Counted from the stretch's first letter, positions 26,835 to 36,074 are shown. The stretch: DNA of 64,000 nucleotides from Mobilitalea sibirica (GCF_015999265.1 NZ_JAEAGR010000015.1:54765-118764), one strand, 5' to 3'. Notes: generated by a model from the letters alone, not told the origin. Numbers and translations: made by a program.

Positions 26835-27617
26835 TTATAAAAACCTTGACATTTCATCCGCCCTTTTAAGGTATCCGGTTAGATTCCTTCGTTCAATTTC
26901 ATCTTTTACCTCGCGTCCTGATTTAAAATATTGTATCAAGGGTATCCCTTCTTTTGATACACCGTTAATCCCAAGCACATTTTTCAGGTGATTAATTGTC
27001 CCCTGAATTCCATCAATGAATACGATATCCTCAGGCAATACCTTCCTTAATGTATCCTTAAAATAATTAAAGTGCGTGCATCCCAAAACCAGCGTTGAAT
27101 AGTCATCTAAGTTAAACCGAGATAACTCCTCCACAAGATATCTCTCCACTTCCTCCGTGTTAAATTGACCTTCCTCGGCAAATAAAACAAGCTTTGGTAA
27201 AGGAAGTAAATCCACCTTACGTTCCTCATCTACCTGTTTTAATAGATTATGAAGCTTCTCCTCTCTCACGGTAAGTGGTGTTGCTATAATCATAATTCTT
27301 TTATTCGATGCGTTTTTGACCGCTACCTTAACGGCGGGTTCCATCCCAAGTATAGGGATTCTATATTTACTTCGCATAGTATCAATAGCAGCACTTGTTG
27401 CTGTATTACACGCAATAACGATAGCCGCTACCTCCTGGCAAACCAAAAAATTCACAGCGGAATCTACATATGCAATTATCTCCTCCCGTGATTTTGTTCC
27501 ATATGGTACGTGATCCGTATCTGCATAATAGATAAATTCATCTGCAGGTACTTCCGATAATGCTTGGTGAAGAACAGTCAATCCACCAATTCCTGAATCA
27601 AAAAATCCTATCTTCAA
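26835..27617 (-). CDS. murI: Glutamate racemase
   Basis: MurI converts L- to D-glutamate for peptidoglycan. The 260-aa protein has GFFDSGIGGLTVL, YYADTDHVPYG, the first catalytic cysteine in ACNTATS (Cys70) and the second in GCTHF (Cys180). The start appears to be TTG at 27617, eight bases after GGAG; no in-frame ATG precedes the conserved KIGFFDSG. A stem CTCTTAGG/CCTAAGAG lies in the leader at 27674-27707. Length is normal. Confidence 0.95.
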   Translation of the reverse strand: MKIGFFDSGIGGLTVLHQALSEVPADEFIYYADTDHVPYGTKSREEIIAYVDSAVNFLVCQEVAAIVIACNTATSAAIDTMRSKYRIPILGMEPAVKVAVKNASNKRIMIIATPLTVREEKLHNLLKQVDEERKVDLLPLPKLVLFAEEGQFNTEEVERYLVEELSRFNLDDYSTLVLGCTHFNYFKDTLRKVLPEDIVFIDGIQGTINHLKNVLGINGVSKEGIPLIQYFKSGREVKDEIERRNLTGYLKRADEMSRFL

Positions 27618-27673
27618 CGTTATTTCTCCTATCCTCTTTTGTCTATCGATTTATTCATAAATTAATAACTCAC

Positions 27674-27707
27674 CTCTTAGGCCAACCATTTATATATCCC
27701 CTAAGAG
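27674..27707 (-). promoter_or_regulatory. Leader hairpin upstream of murI
   Basis: CTCTTAGG (27674-27681) pairs perfectly with CCTAAGAG (27700-27707). On the minus strand it is followed by GGTGAG and a nine-codon frame ending ten bases before the murI start. The remainder of the 374-bp gap 27618-27991 holds only the repeat-family hairpin at 27892-27971 and AT-rich DNA. Confidence 0.4.
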
Positions 27708-27891
27708 ATGGCATGTTTTTACCGAGTAATTTACAGATCTATAACTAGGTTTTCAATCTTTTCTATTATGTTTTATTTATAATGAAATATACCCTAACTA
27801 ATATTAAATTTTAACATGGAACAAAAGAAAAAGATAGTATTTATATGATCCTTAAAAAGAGGTTACTGCTCTATGTAAATAATAAAAATGA

Positions 27892-27971
27892 ATGGGGCTG
27901 CTCTAAATGAAGCTTTTGACATAGGTCTTACCTTCCTATTCCTAGCTTAATCATTCATAAACAGCCCTATT
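27892..27971 (-). terminator. Terminator-like hairpin of the GGGCTGTT-AATGAAGCTT repeat family, copy 2
   Basis: Left arm GGGGCTGCTCTAAATGAAGC and right arm CATTCATAAACAGCCCT form an imperfect stem 20 bp past the lipoprotein stop. The minus strand continues with ATTCATTTTTATT, a T-rich tail. Confidence 0.75.
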
Positions 27972-27991
27972 GTACCCACAATCTACTTCTC

Positions 27992-28948
27992 CTAATATTC
28001 CAACTGAATGGTATCTGTTGTAGCTATAGTATCCCAGGTTATCGTATCGAATATCTCCAAAGTGAATTCTGCTTGTGTTATTTCATCAATTTGATTTTCT
28101 TCCAAATCAAAAAAAGTGATTCCTTCATTTGCTTTTTTACCAGGAGACACATCGGCGGAAAAGGCCGGCTCTACCATAAAACCATTCACCGATACATCCC
28201 TTGCCTGAACCGTAACACCTGTATTTGAATTATTTTCAATATAAAGTTTGATGACCGGTCCAAAAAAATCATCTGTCATAAGCCCCTTCTCAACAATCTT
28301 AATATCGTTACCTTCATATATAACCTCACCTGTATCATCATACTCTTGTACATACGTCTCTGACTCGGAAGTATGAATGATAATGGGATCGGATTCAATA
28401 ATGGTATCCCAGGTCTCTGTATTAAATATATCCAGTATAAATTCGATGTTAGCGATTGTCTCAATCTCATTTATCTTAAGGTCGTCTGATAAGAAGGTAA
28501 TACCTTCCTTAGCCTTTTTACCGGCTGCCACATTACTGGAAAAGGCCGGTTCTATCATTAAATCATTAATAGAGGTCTCTTTGGCCTGAACTGTAATGTT
28601 TGTATCGGACGAATTTTCTATGAGGAGTCTTATCTCCGGACCAAGAAACGTATCTTCGATGTTTAACGCGGTTATTTTAAACCCTTCCTGATCAAAGATG
28701 ACTTGTTCCTCAATTTCTATGCCGACTTCGATATTTGTATTATCCTCCTGTTCTGCTAAATCTTCTACACCTTCCGTATCCTCTGTTGTGTCTTGTACGT
28801 CATTATTCTCCCCTGTTACATTATCCTGTGTGTTATTTGCATTATTGCTTCCGTTATTATCCGGAGAAGCCGCTTCGTCTTTACCACACCCTGATAAGCC
28901 TAAGGTTAGAATAAGTATACATAATACCGTTGTTAATATTTTTTTCAT
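27992..28948 (-). CDS. Lipoprotein with two tandem copies of a beta-rich domain
   Basis: A 318-aa secreted lipoprotein. The signal ends in LSGC, followed by an Asn/Asp/Glu-rich acidic linker to about residue 75. Two related copies of about 110 residues follow: both contain a GP-hydrophobic-IENxS/N pattern, VQA(K/R), the shared EPAFS and GKKA(K/N)EGITF, and a closing (D/E)IF(N/D)T-TWDTI. The repeat architecture suggests an immunoglobulin-like extracellular fold. No catalytic motif is seen and no family name is recognised with confidence. GGAGGAATTCAG precedes the ATG. Confidence 0.85.
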   Translation of the reverse strand: MKKILTTVLCILILTLGLSGCGKDEAASPDNNGSNNANNTQDNVTGENNDVQDTTEDTEGVEDLAEQEDNTNIEVGIEIEEQVIFDQEGFKITALNIEDTFLGPEIRLLIENSSDTNITVQAKETSINDLMIEPAFSSNVAAGKKAKEGITFLSDDLKINEIETIANIEFILDIFNTETWDTIIESDPIIIHTSESETYVQEYDDTGEVIYEGNDIKIVEKGLMTDDFFGPVIKLYIENNSNTGVTVQARDVSVNGFMVEPAFSADVSPGKKANEGITFFDLEENQIDEITQAEFTLEIFDTITWDTIATTDTIQLEY

Positions 28949-29081
28949 CTGAATTCCTCCATATGATATTACGTTTTACTTATTATAACCAATTAAGATA
29001 ACTTCTATTTTCTCATAGTTCTATCTTTGCTTGTTTTATTAAAGGGTTAATAGAAGTGTTATTAACATTCTTCATACAAAA

Positions 29082-29146
29082 GAGGCTGCTGCATAATGAA
29101 TTTTTTGGAATATGACTACCAAGATATCCATAATGCAACAGCCTCG
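29082..29146 (-). terminator. Terminator-like hairpin of the repeat family, copy 3
   Basis: GAGGCTGCTGCATAATG pairs with CATAATGCAACAGCCTC with few mismatches. It lies 46 bp past the stop of the DUF2500 gene, and the minus strand continues with TTTTG. Confidence 0.8.
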
Positions 29147-29191
29147 CCTAATTATATTATCTATTTATCGCTATGTTTTATCTATTCGTAA

Positions 29192-29605
29192 TTAATATGC
29201 TCTTTCAAATCCCTTAAATCTGGTGCCTTGAAATGTCAGTCTTCCTTCGTCACCTTCAACCAGCATACCATATTCACTATTCGGTACATGCAGTTCCATA
29301 CGGTCCCCGCTCTCCACCTGGAAGGTTACATAATAGGTTGTAGATGAGGATGTATGATGCATCCCTGTGGAATCCGTATTGTGATGGGTATGATGGGAGA
29401 CATCTGCTCTTTTTGCTACTACTTTTGCCTCGACCGTCAGCACAGGAGAATTATTATTTTTGTTCCATTGGGTTAGACCTTTAACGATTACTACGACAAA
29501 TACTCCTATGATAAGAAAAAATATAATTCCAAAGATAATTGGAAAAAAGTTAAACATCGTATCGACATTGTTATGAAACCCGCTTTCAAAATTATTATTA
29601 AACAT
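29192..29605 (-). CDS. DUF2500 family membrane protein
   Basis: A 137-aa protein. One transmembrane helix spans about residues 20-44, following an Asn/Phe-rich N-terminus. The outer part is a small beta domain: LTVEAKVVAKRADVSHHTHH, a TTYYVTFQVESGDRMEL strand pair and GDEGRLTFQGTRFKGFE at the end. This matches the DUF2500 pattern, whose function is unknown. GAGGTAAAGT precedes the ATG. It appears monocistronic. Confidence 0.85.
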   Translation of the reverse strand: MFNNNFESGFHNNVDTMFNFFPIIFGIIFFLIIGVFVVVIVKGLTQWNKNNNSPVLTVEAKVVAKRADVSHHTHHNTDSTGMHHTSSSTTYYVTFQVESGDRMELHVPNSEYGMLVEGDEGRLTFQGTRFKGFERAY

Positions 29606-29934
29606 ACTTTACCTCATTCCTCTTTATTCCCTTTTTTATTATTCATTTACTATCAATAAATAAAGCTGTCCTTCTCTTCGAAATACTTCCTATATAAGAA
29701 ACCTTACTTCATACATTATTCTTTCCTTTGAATGATTTTCTATATAAAAATTCCAATCCCTATAAAATATAATCTAATCATATCTCATATGTGAATTCTA
29801 TTCAATATCTTTTTCTCCGGTACACTTCAATTTTTATTTAGTCCGGATTATTCATAGAACAATGCCTTAGGTAACATATGAGAATCCATTCTATATGGTT
29901 TCTAGTCCGATAACTCCCTCAATTCCTTATTCTT
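29606..29934. other. Intergenic region, nothing recognised
   Basis: AT-rich DNA between the DUF2500 gene and the carbonic anhydrase relic. Promoters for the DUF2500 gene must lie here, but no good -35/-10 pair stood out. No gene or repeat was seen. Confidence 0.5.
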
Positions 29935-30225
29935 ATTACCCAAACATTCCTCCAACCGACATGAATGATCTGTTTTCCAGCATCTTCCGGAGCTGTTGTA
30001 ATGAACGGAGTAACCATATCTTCCGGAAGGTTTGTTCCGCCGGGAGCATCCATTGATAATCAAGAAAAAGCAGATCTGCTAAATCACGTTCCTTCTGATC
30101 AGGAAGCCTTTACTAAAGAGGTCCCCAGGGTAAATGAACAATTCCCCTCCTCGTACTCTTTATTACTTGGAATACCCGTTACTCCTGCGGGCTTTGTTGT
30201 GATGGAAACTAAGAGGATGATGTAA
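29935..30225 (+). pseudogene. Broken gamma-class carbonic anhydrase (Cam-like), internal deletion
   Basis: The frame to 30225 encodes GAVVMNGVTISSGRFVPPG, DNQEKADLLNHVPSDQ and EVPRVNEQFPSSYSLLLG. This is the C-terminal end of a left-handed beta-helix carbonic anhydrase. Upstream, in another frame, YYPNIPPTD can be read near 29935-29961 and resembles the N-terminus of clostridial members of this group. The roughly 120 central residues with the metal-binding histidines are missing, and no ATG with a ribosome site serves the fragment. A relic with an internal deletion is the best reading. The N-terminal match rests on memory of the family. Confidence 0.6.
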
Positions 30226-30310
30226 TAATTAAATTAAGCATTTCATTCATGATTCGTGCAGTAGTGTTAATATAATAATTTATACTTAAAAGTGATTAAG
30301 CGAGGAATAT

Positions 30311-31240
30311 GTGCGAAGTATATTGCTTTATTTCATTAACTTCATAAAAAAACATAAGGCTATTGGATGTCTGATGGTTTATCTTGCAGTCTGGTTCTTC
30401 TTTGGTATTGTGTACTATGTGCTGGCTAATATCTATCAGGGGGAGATGTTTTACTTTCAAAATGATATTCTTACTAAATCAAAGGTGGTATCTTTTCAAA
30501 AGGAGTTAGATATAAAGGTTGATTATGATATTGCAAAAGCTTTATTTAAAGAAGATAACGATGTAACTCTGCTAAAAATGAGTGAGGGAGATTATCCTTT
30601 ACTAACCTATAAATTATCCGGTGTGGGTTTAAACCCAATCGGTATGAACTGGGTAAAATTTTATTATTCACAGTGGAAGCAGAAAAAATATAATTTCTTT
30701 AGATTAGATCTTATAAAAGAGCACCGGCAAATCACCGGTGCTACACACTATAATATTCTGAAACTGACGGTATGTCATATCCCTGATTCTACATTTCTAA
30801 GATCAAGACCCGGCCAGTATATTACATTACCGAAAGAATATATGAATTATATAAAGAAACAGCAAACCTACTATATTACCTTGGATGATGATTTTCTGGG
30901 AAATTTTAATTATGACCGATACTTACCTTTAAATCATGATCTATATATTATCTCAAACTCCGTCAATCTATTGGATCAGGAATTTAACAAAGCCTTCGAA
31001 GTAATTTACCAGTATCAGAATAATCATGATTTCACATATCCTTTGCCTGACTTTTTGTATTTTAGCTCCGTTGCAATTAGTACTTTGGGGTATGGTGATA
31101 TATTACCTAATTCAATGTTAATTCGTATGCTTGTCATGGTTGAAACCTTACTTGGTACCATCATTTTGGCTGTTTTTATAGCCTTTTACTTAGATTATCT
31201 TAAAATGAAAAACACAAACCATAAGAAATCACCATTATAA
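30311..31240 (+). CDS. Two-helix potassium-channel-like protein with a large extracytoplasmic domain
   Basis: A 309-aa protein. TM1 lies at about residues 17-40, the pore loop with selectivity filter TLGYGD at 258-263 and TM2 at about 271-295. Between TM1 and the pore are some 200 residues, against about 30 in KcsA-type channels. They are rich in Tyr, Asp and Lys and have no recognised domain. No RCK domain follows. The start is GTG, with GAGG five to six bases upstream. An ion channel gated by an external domain is a plausible inference. It stands alone. Confidence 0.8.
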   Translation: MRSILLYFINFIKKHKAIGCLMVYLAVWFFFGIVYYVLANIYQGEMFYFQNDILTKSKVVSFQKELDIKVDYDIAKALFKEDNDVTLLKMSEGDYPLLTYKLSGVGLNPIGMNWVKFYYSQWKQKKYNFFRLDLIKEHRQITGATHYNILKLTVCHIPDSTFLRSRPGQYITLPKEYMNYIKKQQTYYITLDDDFLGNFNYDRYLPLNHDLYIISNSVNLLDQEFNKAFEVIYQYQNNHDFTYPLPDFLYFSSVAISTLGYGDILPNSMLIRMLVMVETLLGTIILAVFIAFYLDYLKMKNTNHKKSPL

Positions 31241-31267
31241 AACAGTGCCGATATATATTATCAAATT

Positions 31268-32092
31268 CTAAGCGCAATCTAGACCTTCTATAAAATTACT
31301 AAGTACTTTGTTGAAATGATCTTTCTGATCATAAAAACTACCATGTCCGCTGAGCTCAAAGGGTATGAGTATAGAGTTCTTAATCATCTTATTCTGAATT
31401 TCACTCAGTTCAAACGGAACCACCTGATCCTGAATACCATGAATAATTAAGGTAGGAATTTGAACTGATTCCAAATCAGTAAAAAGAACCTCATTGATCC
31501 ATGTCATAGCAATAAATGCCGTTGCCCAACCGGCAGCCTGTAACCCAATTTGAAAGAACCAATCAGAAAAAGCCTGTGAAGTATGCTGAAAGAAAAACCT
31601 GTCTCCAAATCCACGAAGCATCTGTGGACGATCTTTGTAGGTGTTTTCAATAATTTGATCCACCACTACTTTGTCTATTCCATAAGGAAATCTTGGACGT
31701 TTTATCAGACTAGGGGCTGCTGCTGCACAAAGGACCAGCTTAGAGATCCCATAACCATGATGCCTTCCCATATATCTGCATGCAATTGCTCCTCCTGTTG
31801 AATGTCCTAACAGTGTAATATTGTATAAACTCATTTTCTCTATGATATATCTTACATCATCCGCTAATGTATCATAGTCATAACAGCAAAATGGCTTGTC
31901 AGAATTACCAAAGCCTCTTGTATCAATCCCTATACATCGATAACCCATGCTCGGAAGATGATCAAACTGATATTCAAACAACTTGTGACTTCCAGGCCAT
32001 CCATGCAGGAAAAGAATTGTCTTATTCCCTTTTGGATTAATATCTTCTACATAATATCTTACTCCATCTTCTACTTCAATAAAAAATCCCAT
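31268..32092 (-). CDS. Alpha/beta-fold hydrolase
   Basis: A 274-aa hydrolase. It has the oxyanion region LFLHGWPGS, the DTRGFGNSDKP loop, the nucleophile elbow GHSTGG (Ser), an acid in IHGIQDQVVP and the final histidine in SGHGSFYD. This matches epoxide-hydrolase/haloperoxidase-like members. The substrate is unknown. The ATG at 32092 was chosen, six bases after AGAGG; a TTG two codons earlier overlaps the ribosome site. It is convergent with the channel gene. Confidence 0.9.
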   Translation of the reverse strand: MGFFIEVEDGVRYYVEDINPKGNKTILFLHGWPGSHKLFEYQFDHLPSMGYRCIGIDTRGFGNSDKPFCCYDYDTLADDVRYIIEKMSLYNITLLGHSTGGAIACRYMGRHHGYGISKLVLCAAAAPSLIKRPRFPYGIDKVVVDQIIENTYKDRPQMLRGFGDRFFFQHTSQAFSDWFFQIGLQAAGWATAFIAMTWINEVLFTDLESVQIPTLIIHGIQDQVVPFELSEIQNKMIKNSILIPFELSGHGSFYDQKDHFNKVLSNFIEGLDCA

Positions 32093-32361
32093 ATACAACC
32101 TCTATAAATAAATTATAATTATTATATTCTGTACATGGTAAAATGTGCAAACTACTGGAATCACAGCAAATCCCTCCATATTAAGTCGAAGAGAGATTTT
32201 TTGTGTAAACTCATATTTTGCCTCGATGGTTATTATTGCTTTATTTTATGTTTCATTTTCAGATTAATTTCATGTATCATAGATTTATTTAATACCTAGC
32301 CATAGCATACATAATAGGTCATACCATGCACCTAATAATTTAAGTTAAAACACATAAAACG

Positions 32362-32399
32362 AAACCCGACTTCATATGTTTGAATACAAAACCGGGTTT
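32362..32399 (-). terminator. Terminator hairpin after the GH3 gene
   Basis: AAACCCG (32362-32368) and CGGGTTT (32393-32399) pair; on the minus strand CGTTTTATG follows. It lies 32 bp past the GH3 stop. Apart from AT-rich DNA, nothing else was seen in the 338-bp gap 32093-32430. Confidence 0.7.
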
Positions 32400-32430
32400 T
32401 ATGATCATTGAGTTCTTAATATTTCATATG

Positions 32431-34338
32431 CTATTTTATATGGGTATAAGATAAGCCATATCCAAATTCAAAGAGTAAATTCGCATCCTTCTTACCAATA
32501 TCCTCGGCACTTCTGTAATACGGCATAGGAAGTTTTCCGGTAAAAGCAGTCTCTCCGGATAAAACGGATGCCACACCTTCTCCTTCGGAACCGGGAAGAT
32601 AACACATAACAATACCGTCCCAAGCCTCCATATACTGGGTAATTAAAACATTTCTTCCGACAACTAATAAAGTAACCACCGGTTTATCCAAACTATTCGC
32701 CAGTTCGATCGCTTTAGCATTGTCTTTATGTGCTGTTACACCGGTAATAGACAAATCTTCGGTATCCCCCATGTACTCCGCATAGGGTATTTCACCTATG
32801 ACTAATAGAACTAAGTCTGCTTCTTCGGCACGATCCTTATCGGTTATAATCTCATACCCATATATTTCACCGTATTCCTTCAGTCCTTCTAAGATTGTCG
32901 TTCCTTCTGTAACCTTGGCGCCTCCTCTATCCATAAGTCCCTGCCAGGTCAGGCCCCAACCTCCACATTGAAGGCCCATATCATTCATGGCAGGACCGGT
33001 AACGAATATCTTCTGCCCTTCTTTCAGCGGTAGGATATCATTTTCATTCTTTAACAACACCAGAGATTTTTCTACCAGTTGTTTCGCAAGACTTCGGTAC
33101 TTCTCGCTTCCTAACTCTGTAACCTCATGGCTTACGTTCTCCATATAAGGGTCTTCAAAAAGACCTAGGTCAATCTTTACAGTAAGAATTCGACTGACTG
33201 CATCGTCAATCCTTTCCTCTGTAATCTTACCACTTTTCACCGCCTTAATAAGGATCGAATGAGCCTGGGAATAACTATTCGGTTCCATTAACATATCAAT
33301 TCCGGCATTTACAGCCAATATGATATTTTCCTCATAACTGTCACCACTGAGTCCTGATACTGCCTCCCAGTCTGATACAATAAATCCTTGAAAACCAAAT
33401 TCCTTTTTCAGAATCTCCTTTAACAGGTATTCATTTTCATGCATTTTAACCCCATTCCAGGAGCTAAAGGAGGCCATGATTATCTTAATTCCGGAATCCA
33501 CCATATCCTTATAGGGCTTTAAATGTATCCTCCTCAGTTCTTTCTCAGTCAACCTTGCATCGCCGCGGTCAATTAAAAAATCACCTTCTCCTGTGCCAAA
33601 CACAACACCGCCGTCTGCTACGTAGTGCTTAGCCGTTGCTTCAACCCCGTGATCTGACTGCCCCTTGGCATATGCCTTGGCCAATTCTGTCACTATAGTT
33701 GGGTCACTGGAAAAACATTCATAGGTCCTTCCCCATCTGGGATCCGTATTGATTGCCACGCAGGGGGAGAAATTCCAAGGTACCCTAATTAACTTCATCT
33801 CCTCAGCGACTGCTGCACCCATCTGATACATGAGCTCTGTATCATTCGCTGCCCCAAGACCGATATTTTGAGGAAATACCACTGCATCTTTAACCAATGC
33901 CAGACCGTGGACTGCATCCACTCCATATATAATAGGAATCTGCTTATCTGTCTTTAAGGCAGCATCCTGATAATCACTTATCATACGCTCCCAGTCATCC
34001 AGTCTGTTTCTTCCCGGAAACGAACCTCCTCCGCTAAGAACAGAGCCAAGACCCAGATTCTTAACATCTTGATTCGTTACTCTATCTCTCATCCCCTGCA
34101 GCATCTGTCCCACCTTCTCCTCAAGGGTCATCTTGTTAAGTAACGCTTCTACCTTTTCCTGTGTCGTATCTCCCGGGAGAGCTTCCGGCATAACCTTATT
34201 GTCCTTTTTGTTAGCGGTCTGACCGATACGTTGTTCAGACGGTGCATCTGCTTCGCCAGCCGGTTGATCCTTACCAAAACATCCGGCAAACACCAGAACA
34301 ACCACCGATAGCAAGGCAATTAATTTTACCCTCTTCAT
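32431..34338 (-). CDS. Glycoside hydrolase family 3 lipoprotein (beta-glucosidase-like)
   Basis: A 635-aa cell-surface GH3 enzyme. The N-terminus is a lipoprotein signal with FAGC at about residues 17-20, then a charged linker. The N-terminal TIM-barrel domain carries MTLEEKVGQMLQG, NIGLGAANDTE, VEATAKHYVADGG and the nucleophile loop FIVSDWEAV. The second alpha/beta domain has SLVLLKNENDILPLKEG and ends GYGLSYTHIK. Beta-glucosidase or beta-xylosidase activity is likely. The ATG at 34338 has GGGAGGTTATAAGT upstream. A promoter inside a 12-bp inverted repeat lies just upstream. Confidence 0.93.
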   Translation of the reverse strand: MKRVKLIALLSVVVLVFAGCFGKDQPAGEADAPSEQRIGQTANKKDNKVMPEALPGDTTQEKVEALLNKMTLEEKVGQMLQGMRDRVTNQDVKNLGLGSVLSGGGSFPGRNRLDDWERMISDYQDAALKTDKQIPIIYGVDAVHGLALVKDAVVFPQNIGLGAANDTELMYQMGAAVAEEMKLIRVPWNFSPCVAINTDPRWGRTYECFSSDPTIVTELAKAYAKGQSDHGVEATAKHYVADGGVVFGTGEGDFLIDRGDARLTEKELRRIHLKPYKDMVDSGIKIIMASFSSWNGVKMHENEYLLKEILKKEFGFQGFIVSDWEAVSGLSGDSYEENIILAVNAGIDMLMEPNSYSQAHSILIKAVKSGKITEERIDDAVSRILTVKIDLGLFEDPYMENVSHEVTELGSEKYRSLAKQLVEKSLVLLKNENDILPLKEGQKIFVTGPAMNDMGLQCGGWGLTWQGLMDRGGAKVTEGTTILEGLKEYGEIYGYEIITDKDRAEEADLVLLVIGEIPYAEYMGDTEDLSITGVTAHKDNAKAIELANSLDKPVVTLLVVGRNVLITQYMEAWDGIVMCYLPGSEGEGVASVLSGETAFTGKLPMPYYRSAEDIGKKDANLLFEFGYGLSYTHIK

Positions 34339-34368
34339 ACTTATAACCTCCCTCATCATGAAAAACTC

Positions 34369-34430
34369 ATATACTTCTTATATCATAAGACTAATCGCTT
34401 TACAATCTTTGGTAAGTGTAAGAAGTATAT
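34369..34430 (-). promoter_or_regulatory. GH3 promoter enclosed by a perfect 12-bp inverted repeat
   Basis: ATATACTTCTTA (34369-34380) and TAAGAAGTATAT (34419-34430) are exact complements, 38 bp apart. Between and overlapping them on the minus strand are TTGTAA (34400-34405), 17 bp, TATAAG (34377-34382). The repeat may be a two-site operator or a leader structure. Confidence 0.65.
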
Positions 34431-34712
34431 AAAAAATAGAAAAAGTTATATAATATGTCTGTTGATACTATTTTACAGCTATGATTTACTCTATCTTATT
34501 TTTCTTTCATGGTATAATTACTTTTAAAAATTACCAGCGCATATTGACTTTCTGACTATATCTTCCGGGATGGTACTATGACTTTAAAGGATATCTATTA
34601 AACTCTATTCCTAAGATAGGTTATACGAAACAAGCGGAAGAGACATCATCTAATAAGACATCAGCTCTTCCAACCAGTTAATATATAATCATAATATTTT
34701 TAATACGTATAG
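34431..34712. other. Intergenic region with a weak terminator hairpin
   Basis: GGAAGAG (34636-34642) pairs with CTCTTCC (34665-34671) about 40 bp past the stop of the propeller gene; this may be its terminator. The remainder is AT-rich, with no gene seen. Confidence 0.5.
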
Positions 34713-36074
34713 TTATATTCTAGATACCCTCCAAATGACGCCTGTATTAGGATAGTAAGAGTAAAAATCTTCTTCCGTTGTCATAGAAAAATCCGAAATA
34801 TACATTTCACCGTCCGGTCCGAATTTAACATCTGTTGGTCTACCAAGCCCTCCCTCCTCTCTAGTTGCTGCTAAACCTGATTTATTATAAACAAATGTAA
34901 ATAATTGACCATTATCCATATCTACCTTTATTATACTATGCCCAACTCCCGGACGAGTTGTAATTACTTCCGGAAGGTTAGATCTAACAATACCAAATGT
35001 AGCGATATATATATCCCCTAATTCACCAAAACTACTGTTAATATTAAAATCAAATCCCATAATGTTAGAATTAGGCGGGAAGACTGCAAAGGGTCTTGGA
35101 GGAACCGACGGATGATTTGTAAATAACAGTTCTGGATCTGGCCCATTGGCAGGTGCATATTTTGGTAAAGTAACTAGTTCTCCAGCCGAATAGTCTGGCC
35201 AGCCATACCATGTTTCAGGAATAAGTATATGCAACTCATCCGGTGCATTTGTAATCGGTCTGCTACCTCGATTATCATATCCCTGGTTTGATATGAACCC
35301 TCTACCAAATGTATCGAATTGTATGTTAAATGGATTACGAAAACCCCATGTTACTTGTTCTAATTCTGTGCCATCAGGATTAGCTCTTAATATACTGCCT
35401 GAAGCTCTAATCGCTCTTTTTATCAACTCAAATCTCTGTAAGTTAGCAACTGCATACGCAGAAAAGGCTCCTGTATAGGCAATATCGGTTCCCACTGGGA
35501 TTAACATATTTTGTGTTTCGAAATTTTGTCCATTTAACATTACATATGAACCCGGTCTGTCACTAAAGAAATGGTGTTCAAATACCCATTCGTTATCTAA
35601 ACCTACCACTCCGGAATTTGTAGCTGTTCCTTGACCAAAATACATTTTTTCATCCGGACCAAAGGAAACTTTATTATTTGAAAAATCTCCTTGACTTGGA
35701 AGTCCATATATAATATTCTGTATTGAACCATCTAACTGTACAATCGATATTACACCTCTATGAGCCACATAGATAGATCCATTTCTATATGTAATTCCTG
35801 TGATTGGGACATTAAATCCCTCTGCTAAAGTGGAGAATTGACCGTTACTTAACAGTAAAACTTTGGGATTGCCTGAAAGTATCCCTGAATCTGCAATAAG
35901 AAGATCTCCACGTTCAGTAAAGTCAATACCGATTGGCGTATCTATTCCTTGTGCAAAAACCTCAATCTGATATCCAATAGGAACAGCGATATCATCTGGA
36001 TTTACATATCTTTCTATATTTAATGTTTGTTGCATATTTAATATATCCATCCAATAAGGTTTTGATAAATTCAT
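34713..36074 (-). CDS. Sorbosone/glucose dehydrogenase-like beta-propeller protein
   Basis: A 453-aa protein of the six-bladed propeller group. Recurrent blade motifs are PIGIDFTERGDLLIADSG, VSFGPDEKMYFGQGT, WGFRNPFNIQFDTFGRGF and LGRPTDVKFGPDGEMYISDF. These resemble sorbosone dehydrogenase and soluble glucose dehydrogenase, which use PQQ. No signal peptide is visible, and PQQ synthesis is not expected in such an anaerobe. A redox role is doubtful; a binding or spore-related function is possible. AAGGTG lies six bases before the ATG. Confidence 0.78.
   Translation of the reverse strand: MNLSKPYWMDILNMQQTLNIERYVNPDDIAVPIGYQIEVFAQGIDTPIGIDFTERGDLLIADSGILSGNPKVLLLSNGQFSTLAEGFNVPITGITYRNGSIYVAHRGVISIVQLDGSIQNIIYGLPSQGDFSNNKVSFGPDEKMYFGQGTATNSGVVGLDNEWVFEHHFFSDRPGSYVMLNGQNFETQNMLIPVGTDIAYTGAFSAYAVANLQRFELIKRAIRASGSILRANPDGTELEQVTWGFRNPFNIQFDTFGRGFISNQGYDNRGSRPITNAPDELHILIPETWYGWPDYSAGELVTLPKYAPANGPDPELLFTNHPSVPPRPFAVFPPNSNIMGFDFNINSSFGELGDIYIATFGIVRSNLPEVITTRPGVGHSIIKVDMDNGQLFTFVYNKSGLAATREEGGLGRPTDVKFGPDGEMYISDFSMTTEEDFYSYYPNTGVIWRVSRI

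Noticed and set aside
29965..30225. Intact small gene of 86 aa
   Set aside because: It begins inside a known family fold without ribosome site; a broken carbonic anhydrase fits better.
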